A DNA stretch of 64,000 nucleotides from Chrysomallon squamiferum. Taxonomy: Eukaryota > Mollusca > Gastropoda > Neomphalida > Peltospiridae. The stretch lies in assembly GCA_012295275.1 (NCBI GenBank), contig CM022665.1, positions 48,246,064-48,310,063 on the forward strand. The letters are read 5' to 3'. Below are positions 50,989-63,346 of the stretch, piece after piece. Each line of letters begins with the position of its first letter. Position 1 is the stretch's first letter. Both the position numbers and the translations under genes were made by a program. The notes below the pieces were generated by a model. That model saw nothing but the letters and a program-made list of their open reading frames with translations. It did not search any database and had not been told where the DNA came from.

Positions 50989-51002
50989 CTGCCCCCTGGC
51001 GG
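50989..51002 (-). promoter_or_regulatory. CTCF-type motif
   Basis: On the minus strand CCGCCAGGGGGCAG, matching the core CTCF consensus (CCRSYAGRKGGCRS, the G at position three being a common variant). It lies in a unique island and is conspicuous in G/C-poor DNA. CTCF is known in many bilaterians. Confidence 0.45.
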
Positions 51003-51189
51003 CCAACTCTGAGAACTAACATCTTGTTCCAGCAGATGAAATTATCAGAGCTGTTATATGAAGCCAACTCACAGCTCACAAGTGTGCAGACAGTCACACA
51101 CAACACACTGAACTGTGTAGAGTCAAATAGTGTGATGTACACACTGAACTCAACACACAGCAAACCAACATGTACACACAACAAAGAGA

Positions 51190-52115
51190 CGACACTAGTA
51201 AGTGATTTAACAACATCAACATTTTATCAGTGTGAAGATTATAGATAGTGATTTGGTAAAGTGAAGTTAAACAGTTTAGTAAAGTTAAGAGACAGTGATT
51301 TAACAATGTCAAGTTAACAAATAGTGATTTAACAATGTCAAGTTAACAAATAGTGATTTAACAATGTCAAGTTAACAAATAGTGATTTAGCAAACTGAAG
51401 TCAACAGGTAGTGATTTAACAATGTCAAGTTAACAAATAGTGATTTAACAAACTGAAGTCAATAGTTTTAACAAAAATAGTGATTTAACAAACTGAAGTC
51501 AACAGGTAGTGATTTAACAATGTCAAGTTAACAAATAGTGATTTAGCAAACTGAAGTCAACAGGTAGTGATTTAACAATGTCAAGTTAACAAATAGTGAT
51601 TTAACAATGTCAAGTTAACAAATAGTGATTTAGCAAACTGAAGTCAACAGGTAGTGATTTAACAATGTCAAGTTAACAAATAGTGATTTAACAATGTCAA
51701 GTTAACAAATAGTGATTTAACAATGTCAAGTTAACAAATAGTGGTTTAACAATGTCAAGTTAACAAATAGTGATTTAGCAAACTGAAGTCAACAGGTAGT
51801 GATTTAGCAATGCCAAGTTAACAAATAGTGATTTAGCAAACTGAAGTCAACAGGTAGTGATTTAGCAATGTCAAGTTAACAAATAGTGATTTAGCAAACT
51901 GAAGTCAACAGGTAGTGATTTAGCAGTGTTAAATTAACAGAACATGACCTAGCAATGTCAAGTTAACAAATAGTGATTTAGCAAACTGAAGTCAACAGGT
52001 AGTGATTTAGCAATGTCAAGTTAACAAATAGTGATTTAGCAAACTGAAGTCAACAGGTAGTGATTTAGCAGTGTTAAATTAACAGAACATGACCTAGCAA
52101 TGTCAAGTTAAAGAT
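51190..52115. repeat. Two alternating 29-bp units
   Basis: About 31 units of 29 bp in two forms sharing tagtgattta: one with caatgtcaagttaacaaa, the other with gcaaactgaagtcaacagg. They alternate irregularly at the left and regularly at the right, where a larger block with gttaaattaacagaacatga recurs. Confidence 0.97.
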
Positions 52116-52615
52116 TACAGCTCTATCATTGATTTTTTATATTGCCTGGACACTGAACAGAATTCTCACCATCACTGTGTGTGTGTGTCTGTCTCAATGT
52201 GTGTATCTGTCTCTGTGTGTGTCTGTGTGTGTGCATTTGTATGTGCTAATAGGTCTGTTTTTCACTTATGTGCATATGCATGTGTATGAAGAAAAATGTT
52301 TGTTTTTAATGATGTATGTATATATATATATGCATTTGTGTTTGTGTAAGTGTATTTATTGTACTTGTGAACATGCACATGCAGTGCTGTGTGTGAACAC
52401 GTGAGTGACACATGATACTGGATGTTATTAACATCAAGTCAGAATTACCAGATTCCTGCTACACACAACTGACGTTGGTATGCCATACCTACATCATCAT
52501 CATCATCATCATCAACATTAACACGAGCAGGCAGACATGCTGCCAACTGTACAGAGAGAAAACAACTGCAGCAGGAACAAACAGCGAGAGAAACGTTTTA
52601 CATGTGTTAAACTAA
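52116..52615. other. Unique region with TG and ATC patches
   Basis: TG-rich 52174-52235, TA 52320-52330, CACGTG at 52398-52403, ATC repeat 52493-52513. 52430-52615 is unique with moderate GC; no gene supported. Confidence 0.5.
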
Positions 52616-53410
52616 TACAGTGTAAAACTTTGAGATCACCTACATAGTTACACATTCTCTGAGATGTTCTACGTTTAACAAAGATACTAATACAGTGTAA
52701 AACTTTGAAATTAACTGTATAACAAAGATTCTGATACAGTGTTTAACTTTGAAATTAACTCTGTATAACAAAGTTACTAATACAGTGTAAAACTTTGAAA
52801 TTAACTTTGTATAACAAAGATTCTGATACAGTGTTTAACTTTGAAATTAACTCTGTATAACAAAGTTACTAATACAGTGTAAAACTTTGAAATCACCTAC
52901 ATAGTTACACATTCTCTAAGATGTTCTATGTATAACAAAGATACTAATACAGTGTAAAACTTTGAGATCACCTACATAGTTACACATTCTCTGAGATGTT
53001 CTATGTATAACAAATATACTAATACAGTGTAAAACTTTGAAATTAACTCTATTTAACAAAGATACTAATACAGTGTAAAACTGAGATCACCTACAAAGTT
53101 ACACATTCTCTGAGATGTTCTATGTATAACAAAGATTCTGATACAGTGTTTAACTTTGAAATGAACTATGTGTGACAAAGATACTAATAGTGTAAAACTT
53201 ACTTATACACTTTGAAATGTTCTATGTATAACAAAGATACTAATACAGTGTTTAACTTACTTATACACTTTGAAATGTTCTATGTATAACAAAGATACTA
53301 ATACAGTGTTTAACTTACTTATACACTTTGAAATGTTCTATGTATAACAAAGATACTAACACAGTGTATAACTACATATTAATACAGTTCAACTATATAT
53401 ATAGATACAG
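52616..53410. repeat. Composite array, 48- to 76-bp units
   Basis: About 12 copies built on aacaaagatactaatacagt and gtaaaactttgaaat, some extended by cacctacatagttacacatt ctctgagatg-type sequence. Confidence 0.95.
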
Positions 53411-53655
53411 TGTATAACAGATGAACTAAGATAAAGAAATATAAAAACATGAACACTTTGTTGTACACTTTGGCAAACTTTCTCTACTTGGATTCGAGAA
53501 AGAGGCCAATGACTTGTGCAGAGTAAAATGTTTTGTAATTACTTTTTCTGCTCATGTAACAATGTGCTTTGAGCTGCCTAATCAGTCATGTAACAAACTA
53601 ATTTACTTATTTCACTCCTTGAGTCACCACAAAACAGCCTGATTGTTTGTTTGTT

Positions 53656-53656
<1 letters not shown>

Positions 53657-53719
<63 letters not shown>

Positions 53720-53760
53720 GTAATAGTAATTATAGTAGTAGTAGTAATTATTATTATTGT
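53657..53760. repeat. AAT trinucleotide array
   Basis: About 20 AAT (53657-53719) continuing into AGT/TTA/TTG triplets to about 53790. Confidence 0.97.
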
Positions 53761-53844
53761 TGTTGATGATGTTACTGTTGTTGTTGATGTTGTTTGTTTC
53801 ACCTCTTTGTTGCTGTCTTGTTTTTCTTTTTTTTTGTTTAAACA

Positions 53845-54005
53845 AAGATAGACAGACAGATAGATAGATAGAAAGGTAGGTACAGACAGACAGACAGACA
53901 GAGAGACAGACAGGCAGGCAGGTATGTAAGCAGACAGGTAGACAGGTTGACAAATATGCAGACACATGGAAAGGCAGACGGAGATACAGACAGACAGACA
54001 GAAAT
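53845..54005. repeat. GACA/GATA/GGCA tetranucleotide tract
   Basis: Irregular CAGA, GATA and GGCA tetramers. Confidence 0.9.
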
Positions 54006-54959
54006 ACCTACAGACGTCTACAACACAGAAATGATCAAGTGATCTGTAAGGAGAAACCTGCAGTTCTGTAAGCAGTTTAAAAATCAATAGAGAAACCAGC
54101 TCAACTTACCAGCTCATCTTCACAACAAACTCCACTGCACACACTTTGTTTCCATGGCGACACACAGATGTTCTAAGACTAATAATCATAACCATAATCA
54201 AATTCCAGCAAATTTCCATCAAGCATCATTGTAATACAAGAACAACAGTCGTGACACTGAATCCCGTTTCGAAAAATTTATTGCTTTTTGTACGCTTTTA
54301 AATATTTATATTTTAACAACAGCATACACACAGGCGATTTGCTTATGAATTAATAAATGCTTAGTGCTAATTGAGAATAATATATTAACTTTGAAAATAC
54401 ATCAAAATTATATATATATAATTATCTGGCAGTGAAAGAAAATCACAGATTATTTAATCACTAAGTCATAATCTACACAGACTAAACATGTTGCCACTGC
54501 TGAACATCTCATCATTTCATTATGCATTGTTCACATGATAAAATTTTGTTGTTTTCCCTGTTTTTCTCATATTTTAAAACTTTTACAAAAATCAGCTACA
54601 AGGTACATTTTTGTAAAAAAAAAAAAAGATAATAATAATAATTACACATCTATGCAGGTAACTAAAATACAATAAACAATTGTTTTGTCATGCAAATAAG
54701 TATGAAGAATATCTTTGAGTAAAATATTAAAATGTTTAAAGATTCTTTTATTCTAGAAAGCCAGGTATTTCTATTACAAATTTTTGTCATAATTGGTCAT
54801 TACTATTATTATTATTATTTATAATTACCATAGCAACCAGTACCTAACAGACAGAATGTTTTCTCTGTAACCTAGCAACAAGTGTTGCATAGTAATATTA
54901 CAAATTACTGAAATGGAAATGATACTGTAGTACAATGGACATAGTAAAACTTTGTATAA
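54006..54959. other. Unique region with three X-box-like motifs
   Basis: Mostly unique AT-rich DNA containing GTTTCCATGGCGAC (54148-54161), ATTACCATAGCAAC (54824-54837) and GTAACCTAGCAAC (54867-54879). A minus-strand donor-like CTG|GTAAGT at about 54108 is preceded by a short open frame of the wrong phase for PDE3. Confidence 0.5.
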
Positions 54960-55210
54960 TTTTTACAAAAACACACAGTAAAAAGGAATTCTACATTGTT
55001 TTAACTTTAAAAAACAGAGTAAAACTTTGTTTACTGGTTTAAAAAAACCCCAGATAAAACTGTACATTGTTTTAAATATAAAAACACAGTAAAATTTTAC
55101 AGTACATAAAAGCTCTCTAAATAGAAAAACAGACTGAAACTGTACATTGTTTTAAATACAAAATCATAGCACTTTTGTAGTTTTAAATACAAAAACAACT
55201 CAGTACAAAA
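54960..55210. repeat. Degenerate aaaaacacagtaaaactttg repeat
   Basis: Five or six diverged copies at 45-60-bp spacing with gtacattgttttaaa. Confidence 0.75.
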
Positions 55211-55426
55211 GACAGCTTGCTGTGATTAAAAAAAGAGTAACATGTGTGACAGCAGCAAATTTCTTTTTTTGTGTTACCATGAGTTCTTAACAACACCATA
55301 TAACACAGAAAATAAACTTTTTCAATACACATTAAATAAAACATACTTGCTTTCTCACACAATACACATTAATCTTTCTGTGATGTCACTGCAAACAAGA
55401 GTTTGTTTTATTTACACACATCTACA

Positions 55427-55456
55427 CACACACACACACACAGTCTGACTGGTTGT

Positions 55457-55492
<36 letters not shown>

Positions 55493-55734
55493 TACACACA
55501 GTTTGATTGTTTGTAAACACACACACACACAGTTTGACTGTTTGACTGTAAACACACACACACACACACACAGTTGGACTGTTTGTAAACACACACACAC
55601 ACACACACAGTTTGACTGTTTGTAAACACACACACACACACACACACAGTTTGACTGTTTGTAAACACACACACACACACACAGTTTGACTGTTTGTAAA
55701 CACACACACACACACACAGTTTGACTGTTTGTAA

Positions 55735-55765
<31 letters not shown>

Positions 55766-55925
55766 GACTGTTTGTAAACACACACACACACACACACACA
55801 CACTGTTTGTAAACACACACACACACACACAGACTTGGACTGTTTGTAAACACACACACACACACACACACACACAGTTGGACTGTTTGTAAACACACAC
55901 ACACACACACAGTTGGACTGTGTGT
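55427..55925. repeat. Compound minisatellite: CA tract plus 17-bp spacer
   Basis: About 12 copies of cagtttgactgtttgtaaa, each followed by a (CA)n of a different length (about 14-30 bp). Confidence 0.97.
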
Positions 55926-56079
55926 AAGTAAGACAGGCTGACACATGGTCAATGATTTCTGACCACACTGTCATTATACCTGAACAACAAACAGACTGAC
56001 CCAGTTCACTGTCGTCAAATAAACACCAGCAACAGATAAATCACTAACACTGATCTCTACACCAGTACTAGCTGCAGTT

Positions 56080-56545
56080 GTAGGTGCTGTAGGTGCTGTA
56101 GGTGCTGTATCTGTACACTTTTAGTTGTAATATACTAGTACAATATTAATGATCTCTAAAGCATACATCTCTACATTTCTGGGTGCTATATTTATACAGT
56201 ATTAAACTATGTATCTTATTGTATTAAATGCTATATCTGTACTGTATAAAGTGCTACATTTGTACAGTATAAGGTGCTATATCCATCCAGTTTTATATGC
56301 TTTATATGTACAGTATTAGATGCTACATCTGTTCTGATTAGATGCTATATATGTACAGTATTAGATGATATATCTGTACAGTATTAGATGCTACATCTGT
56401 ACTATATTATATGCTACATCTGTACTGTATTATATGCTATATATGTACAGTATTGCATGATATATCTGTACAGTATTAGGTACTGTATATGTACAGTATT
56501 AGGTTCTGTATATGTACAATATTAGTTACTGTATATGTACAGTAC
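56080..56545. repeat. ggtgctgta and ctatatctgtacagtatta arrays
   Basis: Three to four copies of a 9-bp unit (56085-56110), then about 14 diverged 25-32-bp units around gtacagtattagatgctaca. Confidence 0.9.
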
Positions 56546-57059
56546 TGCAGTAGAAATGCCATGTACAGTATGTGTGTCATCAACTGCTCATTACAAGATT
56601 TCAGATGAACTGAAGAACCTATTACAGGACAAGCATACAAAAAGGACCATTACCTTGATGAAACTCAGCCATTTAACAAAAACCAGTAACTGAACAAAGA
56701 TCACTTTAATCTTCGTAAATTAAATCACAATCACCAGGCAACTGGTTAGCATTCAGCTGATTAACAAAAAATACATTTATAAAAATAGTTTGTCCTGAAA
56801 CTAAGTCGAAGAAACTGTGCACGGACAAACTTCTGATTGGTTTTATTTCTGAAATAATAAAACTCAATTTTAAATAATCACAGTTGACAAGTTACTTAAA
56901 CAGCTACTAACTGCATCAACACCTGAATATACTGTTTATATTACCACCACGTGTAACACTATTAAAATTAATACACGGGTGATGGTGTGTTTATGAGATT
57001 ATGTAACAGGCAGTGGTGGTATGTACTATCAAATCACTGCTATACATTTGTACTGCTGT
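56546..57059. other. Unique spacer
   Basis: Unique sequence of moderate AT content; no supported gene (see the rejected 36-nt pseudo-exon). Confidence 0.5.
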
Positions 57060-57169
57060 AATAATTATAATTAATGGTGTATTATGAAAAGGTAGAAATA
57101 TAAGCAAAAACAAATAAAATATAATAATATAAAGATTGCAATATAATAACAATAACAATAATAACTAAC

Positions 57170-57232
<63 letters not shown>

Positions 57233-58145
57233 TTGATACTTAATAAAATAACTATAATGCATCATAATGCAAGTGATATATAATAATGTAGATTTTGCAA
57301 TAAAATAAAATAAAATCTGATATTTAATAATATAAACATTGTAATATAATAATAATAATAAAAAACTGATATGTAATAATATAAGGGTTATAATATATAA
57401 TGAAAACAACTGATTTATAAAAATTAAATGGTTTAATAAATGAAAAATGACAGAAATGTAATAATAAAAAGAATGTAATACAGACTTCTTTTTTTTTTTT
57501 TAAATTTAATACAAGGCTTAACATGTATGAAAAACAACTGAAATATAATATACAAATTGTAATATATAGAAAATAAATTTAATGAAATAAAATAAATAAA
57601 AAAATAAAAACTCATATATATTAATATAAAGACTAATATAGGGGAAAAAATTTAAAAATTGAGTATATGCATTAACATACTTGAATAACAATTGAAATAT
57701 AATCACATAAAGATTGTAATATGAAAAAACAAATGATATGCTAATATTATGCTCAACATACATGAACAACAAGTGATATATAATCATGTAATGATTGCAA
57801 TATAATTTTAAAACAGAAATAAAAAAAAAACAAGGGTTATAAAATAAAAAAATTCATATATATTAATAAAAGATTATAATTAAAATAAATACATAAATAA
57901 ATAAAAATTAATCTTTAATATATGGGTTATAATATAAGAAAAACAATGATATATGATAAAATTAAGATTGTAATATATAAAAAAAAAAAAAAAAAAAATA
58001 CAAGAGATATAATTATTTAAAAAAAAAAAAATAAAGATATTTAAAAAAAATAAGATTTAACATATTAGAAAAACAAATCAAACTTAATAATAAAAACATT
58101 GACATATAATAAAATAAGGGTTGTAATATAATAATAAAAAAACCC
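57060..58145. repeat. AT-rich decayed array with AAT core
   Basis: AAT trinucleotides at 57169-57231, then an extended, nearly C-free stretch of diverged units around taatataaagattgtaatat. Confidence 0.85.
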
Positions 58146-59195
58146 CAACTAACTGAACTACAAAAATACAAGTGTTATAATTTATGTAAAACACCCCAAT
58201 ACCACAGACCCAGAGAAACATGTTTACGACAGTGTTTACACACATTCAGTAAACAAATGGTGTTTGAAAACACTTATCTGCTACTACTTAAAGAGGAGTT
58301 CTATGGCAGAATAAAGACTCAATTATGCTGTGAGAGGCTGGAGGGCGTACATTAGATATGAAATCTCTTGGACAAATTTCAAAGTAAACTCGAGGCATCG
58401 GCCATTTTGATAGACACAAGTGTGGAATACAGAAAAATATTACACACTCAACCACAACTTTACTGACAATTAATGATGCCTCAGTTTGGTTTATAGTTAA
58501 ATTTATTTACTGGAATGCTTGTGTGGTACATTATAAATAACATTAAGCTCTGTAATAAACAGTTATTAAGCAATATCATTGTTATATAAAGAATACAAAC
58601 AGCGATTAAGCAAAAGTTTTGTTATTATTCTATATGTATGTGTATGTATAATATATACCTGTGATATATAAGCAGTATTACATAGAGCTTCATCAGTAAG
58701 TGAACCAGATACTATGTGTTGTTACTACCATGTGTATATTATTTTTAATATTCAGACATGATACAGATAAGGTAATTTTACTCTCCAGGGTATATCATAT
58801 ATCAAACACAATCATAGTTTTGTTCATTTCTGAAAATACTGCATCTCCATGTAAATAAAACAGACTACTATTAATGTTCTGTTTGTACATGAATATAATA
58901 ATAATTTTCTTACTATCTAACTATCCACACACACACACACACAGAAAAAAATTACATATGGATATGTAATGTTTATGTATAATACTAAAAAACTACTAGT
59001 TTTGTTAATATAGGAATATAATAATAATTTTCTTAATAAATATCATGTTTTCTTACATAACATTTATATATACAGCACCGAAAACTATTGAAGTTTTGTT
59101 CATAAATTAATACTAAAATGTTATTTAGTGTGTGTGTATACATATATAGTATCAAAGGTTATTAAAGTTTTGTTCACATATGAATGTAATAATAA
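58146..59195. other. Unique region grading into repeat
   Basis: 58180-58440 is a unique island with some CpG (including aaaatggccgatgcc on the minus strand). 58500-59195 is AT-rich with diverged copies of the unit that becomes regular at 59202. Confidence 0.5.
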
Positions 59196-59201
59196 GTCAT
59201 G

Positions 59202-59475
59202 TCCCCATATATAACTTTTATATACAATATCAAATAACATTATTAATTCACAAACCAATACAGTAATAATTCTTTGCAGTATATATTATATCCCCATATA
59301 TAACTTTTATATACAATATCAAATAACATTATTAATTCACAAACCAATACAGTAATAATTCTTTGCAGTATGTATCATGTCCCCATATACAATCTTTATA
59401 TATAAATCAAATACGATTACAGCTTCATTCACAAGTCAACACTGTAATAATTGTATTAATATATATCTATCATGA
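59202..59475. repeat. 89-bp tandem repeat
   Basis: tccccatatataacttttat recurs at 59202, 59291 and (diverged) 59380, exactly 89 bp apart; the first two copies are nearly identical. Confidence 0.95.
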
Positions 59476-59779
59476 CTCCATACACAATATTTATACACAA
59501 TATCAAACTCTGTTATGTTCACAACAGACACACATTGTGGCTGTGTGTTGTGTAGGCAGACAGTTCACTCTGGACATGTAACAATGATGACAGTGGACTG
59601 CTGACAGTTGTATAAAAGTAACAGCTAGATTACTTGACTCGTATATTGACAGCATTATCATTGTTTAACAGACCCCACAGTGAATTTTATACACAGAAAT
59701 GTGCACCAACACATCAATATAGACTGCAGGTAAAACTACAGGTAAAATCATAGGCAGAGAATAGGTATAGAACAAGGTA

Positions 59780-60440
59780 GTCAGAGATATATAACAGATA
59801 AAGTCATAGATATATAACAGATAAAGTCACAGATATGTAACAGATAAAGTCACAGATATGTAACAGATAAAGTCACAGATATGTAACAGATAAAGTAACA
59901 GATATAAAACAGATAAAGTCACAGATATATAACAGATAAAGTCACAGATATGTAACAGATAAAGTCACATGTATATAACAGATAAAGTCAGATATGTAAC
60001 AGATAAAGTCACAGATATGTAACAGATAAAGTCACAGATATATAACAGATAAAGTCACAGATATATAACAGATAAAGTCACAGATATGTAACAGATAAAG
60101 TCACATGTATATAACAGATAAAGTCACAGATATATAACAGATAAAGTCACAGATATATAACAGATAAAGTCACAGATATGTAACAGATAAAGTCACAGAT
60201 ATGTAACAGGTATATAGAACAGGTATGTAACAGATAAAGTCACAGATATGTAACAGATAAAGTCACAGATATATAACAAATAAAGTCAGATATGTAACAT
60301 ATAAAGTCACAGATATATAACAGATAAAGTCACAGATATATAACAGATATATAGAACATGTATATATGAACAGGTATATAGAACAGATATATATGAACAG
60401 GTATATAGAAAAGGTATATATGTAATAACTAAAGTTACAG
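59780..60440. repeat. 23-bp tandem array, about 27 copies
   Basis: Unit acagatatgtaacagataaa + gtc, alternating tatgta and tatata forms; changes at 60345 to gaacaggtatata units. Confidence 0.97.
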
Positions 60441-61234
60441 ATATAGATAGATCAAGTAAAGTCACAGAAGAGAACAGGTAAAAACACAAGTACAGACCAT
60501 GATAAGTTTATATAAAATACATGTTTATATATAAAAGTCATAATCTTGTAATATATACTTTTAACAATATTTATGAATTATCCTGATTAATGACAACTGT
60601 AATTATTAAGTACAAATAAAAAAAAAAACATTTCAGGAGTTTTATAAAATTAGTCATTTTACATAACCAGACAACAGATTATGATGTTTGATACAATTTA
60701 TTTTAACACCTTAGTTTAAAACTTTAGTTTAAAATCCACAACTGCTTATTTGCAGATTATCTTCATTTACTTAAGACTATTACTTTTTAACACAATGTTT
60801 ACAAATACTGTTTTATTTGCAAATACAATTATTAATACTCTAGTTTAGTTATAAATATTTTAAAACTAAATTTTTTTTTTTTAAATAAATGTTTATTTAC
60901 AAATAATATTATTTTAATACCACAATTAATAAACAGATATATTAATATGAGAGTTTATTTTCTGTAATAATTTAACACCATAATCTGTTTACAAAGATTA
61001 ATTTCAATAACATAATTTTCAGACTGCGTTGTAGTACACACAAAAACATTTACAGAAAAAAACCTTTTAAACGTTATTCAAACAACACTTCTAAGATTTT
61101 GTTGTTTTTCAGACTTCAAAGATTTTCCTGGTGTACATTAAAAACACATATTCTGCTTTACCAACACACACAAACTTTGTTATTACAATTTCTAGTCTAA
61201 CAGTCAGCCAGTCCAAAATCTGTTTAGAAGCTTA
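60441..61234. other. AT-rich unique region
   Basis: AT-rich unique sequence; nothing recognised. Confidence 0.5.
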
Positions 61235-61750
61235 GCTTTATTTATTTAATACATATTGTTTAAAACCTGCAGTATATTTAAAGCTGGCACTATACATTTT
61301 AAAACCTACAATATATATTGTTTAAAACCTGTACTATACACTGTTTAAAACCTGCAGTATGTATTGTTTAAAACATGAAATATACAGTTTAAAACCTGCA
61401 GTATTTAATATTAAAATACACAATATATATTGTTTAAAACCTGTTCTATATACTGTTTAAAACCTGTATTATGTATTGTTTAAAACATGAAATATATATG
61501 CAGTATTTAAAACCTGCAGTATTTAATATTAAAATACACAATATATATTGTTTAAAACCTGTTCCGTATACTGTTTAAAACCTGCAGTATGTATTGTTTA
61601 AAACATGAAACATATAGTTTAAACCTGCAGTATTCAGATTAAACTATACAGTTTATTTTTAAACCTATGTATTGTTTAAAACATGAAACATATAGTTTAA
61701 ACCTGCAGTATTCAGATTAAACTATACAGTATATATTGTTTAAAACATAT
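61235..61750. repeat. About 30-bp array around tgtttaaaacctgcagtat
   Basis: About 18 diverged units. A larger block (about 100-140 bp) with atttaatattaaaatacaca recurs at 61400 and 61530. Confidence 0.9.
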
Positions 61751-62379
61751 TTCTACTCAAACAGCTGTAAACCATGCTAAATTAGATTTAAATTGAAGCA
61801 TGACTTTACATAAACACCTGTACAAGTGAACAATTATGTCTACCTGATTGTTACCTGTATTCACCATACACCTCTGTTTTTACCTATGTAGTATACCTGT
61901 ATTTATTTCCAGTATAAAGTTTAACTGTCTGTCTTTGTTTTTACCTTTGTTGTTCATCTACATATACTTGTTTCTATGTATCTGTTTACCTGAATTATAT
62001 TCTATTTAATTTACCTGTAATATATTATATTCTATTTACCTGTATAATATTCCACTAAGTAATTTAACTGACATATATTCTACTGTTTAATTTACATGTG
62101 AAATATTCTACTATTTAATATACCGGTTTTGAAATCTACCTACATAGTTGTCTTGGTTACGTTTGTTTTTATTTATTCATGCATTCTACTACCTGTTCAG
62201 TCCACCTCTACATATTTAAATAAATAAATAAATAAATAATTTAAACTTTAACTTTACACATAATACACAGATATATTTCTATTTCACTGACTGATAATGA
62301 TACTCTTTACTGATATTATTATTATTTTTTGTTTGTTTACAAGTAAGAATTTTTGGATGTGGGTGGTTGTTGGTGATGA
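61751..62379. other. AT-rich spacer
   Basis: Unique AT-rich DNA with acctgtat-type words at 61820-62110 and AAAT at 62216-62237. Nothing recognised. Confidence 0.5.
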
Positions 62380-62580
62380 TACTGTTGTTGAAGGTGGTGT
62401 TGTTGTTGGTGGTGGTACTGTTGTTGAAGGTGTTGTTGTTATTGTTGGTGATGGTACTGTTGTTGAAGGTGGTGTTATTGTTGTTGGTGATGGTACTGTT
62501 GTTGAAGGTGGTGTTACTGTTGTTGGTGGTGATACTGTTGTTGAAGGTGTTGTTACTGTTGTTGGTGGTGGTGGTGGTGA
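62380..62580. repeat. 39-bp tandem array
   Basis: Five copies of a 39-bp GT-rich unit (gatggtactgttgttgaagg + tggtgttattgttgttggt). The 13-residue repeat frames on both strands (Val/Gly on plus, Asn/Thr on minus) are artefacts. Confidence 0.95.
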
Positions 62581-63346
62581 CGTTGTTGTGACACTGTTTC
62601 AGCACTGACAGTGTCTGTTTCAGAGTAACAGTAAACCTCATCCGACGTGTACTAACGAGCTGTCAGAAACACGTGTGTAATATGAACCGTGTATCACAGT
62701 TAATTAACAAACACTGCGGACCCTGGTTCAAAACTTGTAAGTGGAAGTACACAGATACAAAACACTTTGTGTCTGACAAGTGTGTGTATTGTAATCTAGT
62801 TGAAATTAAAATCTGTTTAAATAAAAATAATAAAAAGTGTAATTCTGTCTGAGTGAGTTGAGACCCTGCTCTCCATATCAGTGAGAGAGTTTTAGGCGAG
62901 TTTCTGCTCTCCTACTTTCAGTTTACATGGTGACAAGTAAACAGTACAAGTTACTGTCTTTTTACCTGTGTTTATCCCCCACACACACACACTTCGTTTA
63001 CATTGATCACTTCATTTTTCACTTGTATTTCTTATGTTAAACTTATTCTGAGTTTTGCTGTCACACTTGTGCATTCCTTCTTGTGTCATGTATAGATGAC
63101 ACTGCTCACTTCATTTTGCACACTGACAACAAAGATGACACTACTACGCTCACTAGATTTTCAGCTATGATGACAACACACTGCTCACTTCATTTTGAGC
63201 TTCGACAACAACAACGACGACGGTGACATAATTATGTTTCAGTTCATTTTGCTGCTCACTTAATTTTCATTGTCACTGTCACAGGACTGTAAACAACAAC
63301 AACAACAAACACACACAAAGGCTAAAAATAGAAACAAAATTCTTAC
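62581..63346. other. Intron flank next to the PDE3 exon
   Basis: Unique sequence with moderate GC. 63070-63240 has two or three diverged copies of a ~60-bp unit (ctgctcacttcattttg + acaacaa). CACGTG lies at 62670-62675. It begins with donor GTAAGA at 63346-63341. Confidence 0.6.

Noticed and set aside
54100-54200. Minus-strand donor CTG|GTAAGT preceded by a short open frame
   Set aside because: The open frame ends in phase 2 and the phase-0 frame has a stop just before the donor; no start codon or acceptor fits PDE3.
56654-56689. 36-nt minus-strand segment with good acceptor (TTTGTTCAG) and donor (AAG|GTAATG), phase 0 at both ends, encoding LLVFVKWLSFIK
   Set aside because: It has splice quality nearly equal to the 33391-33432 candidate but a hydrophobic peptide that makes no sense in the PDE3 linker. 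Kept here as a warning that such pseudo-exons arise by chance in 63 kb.
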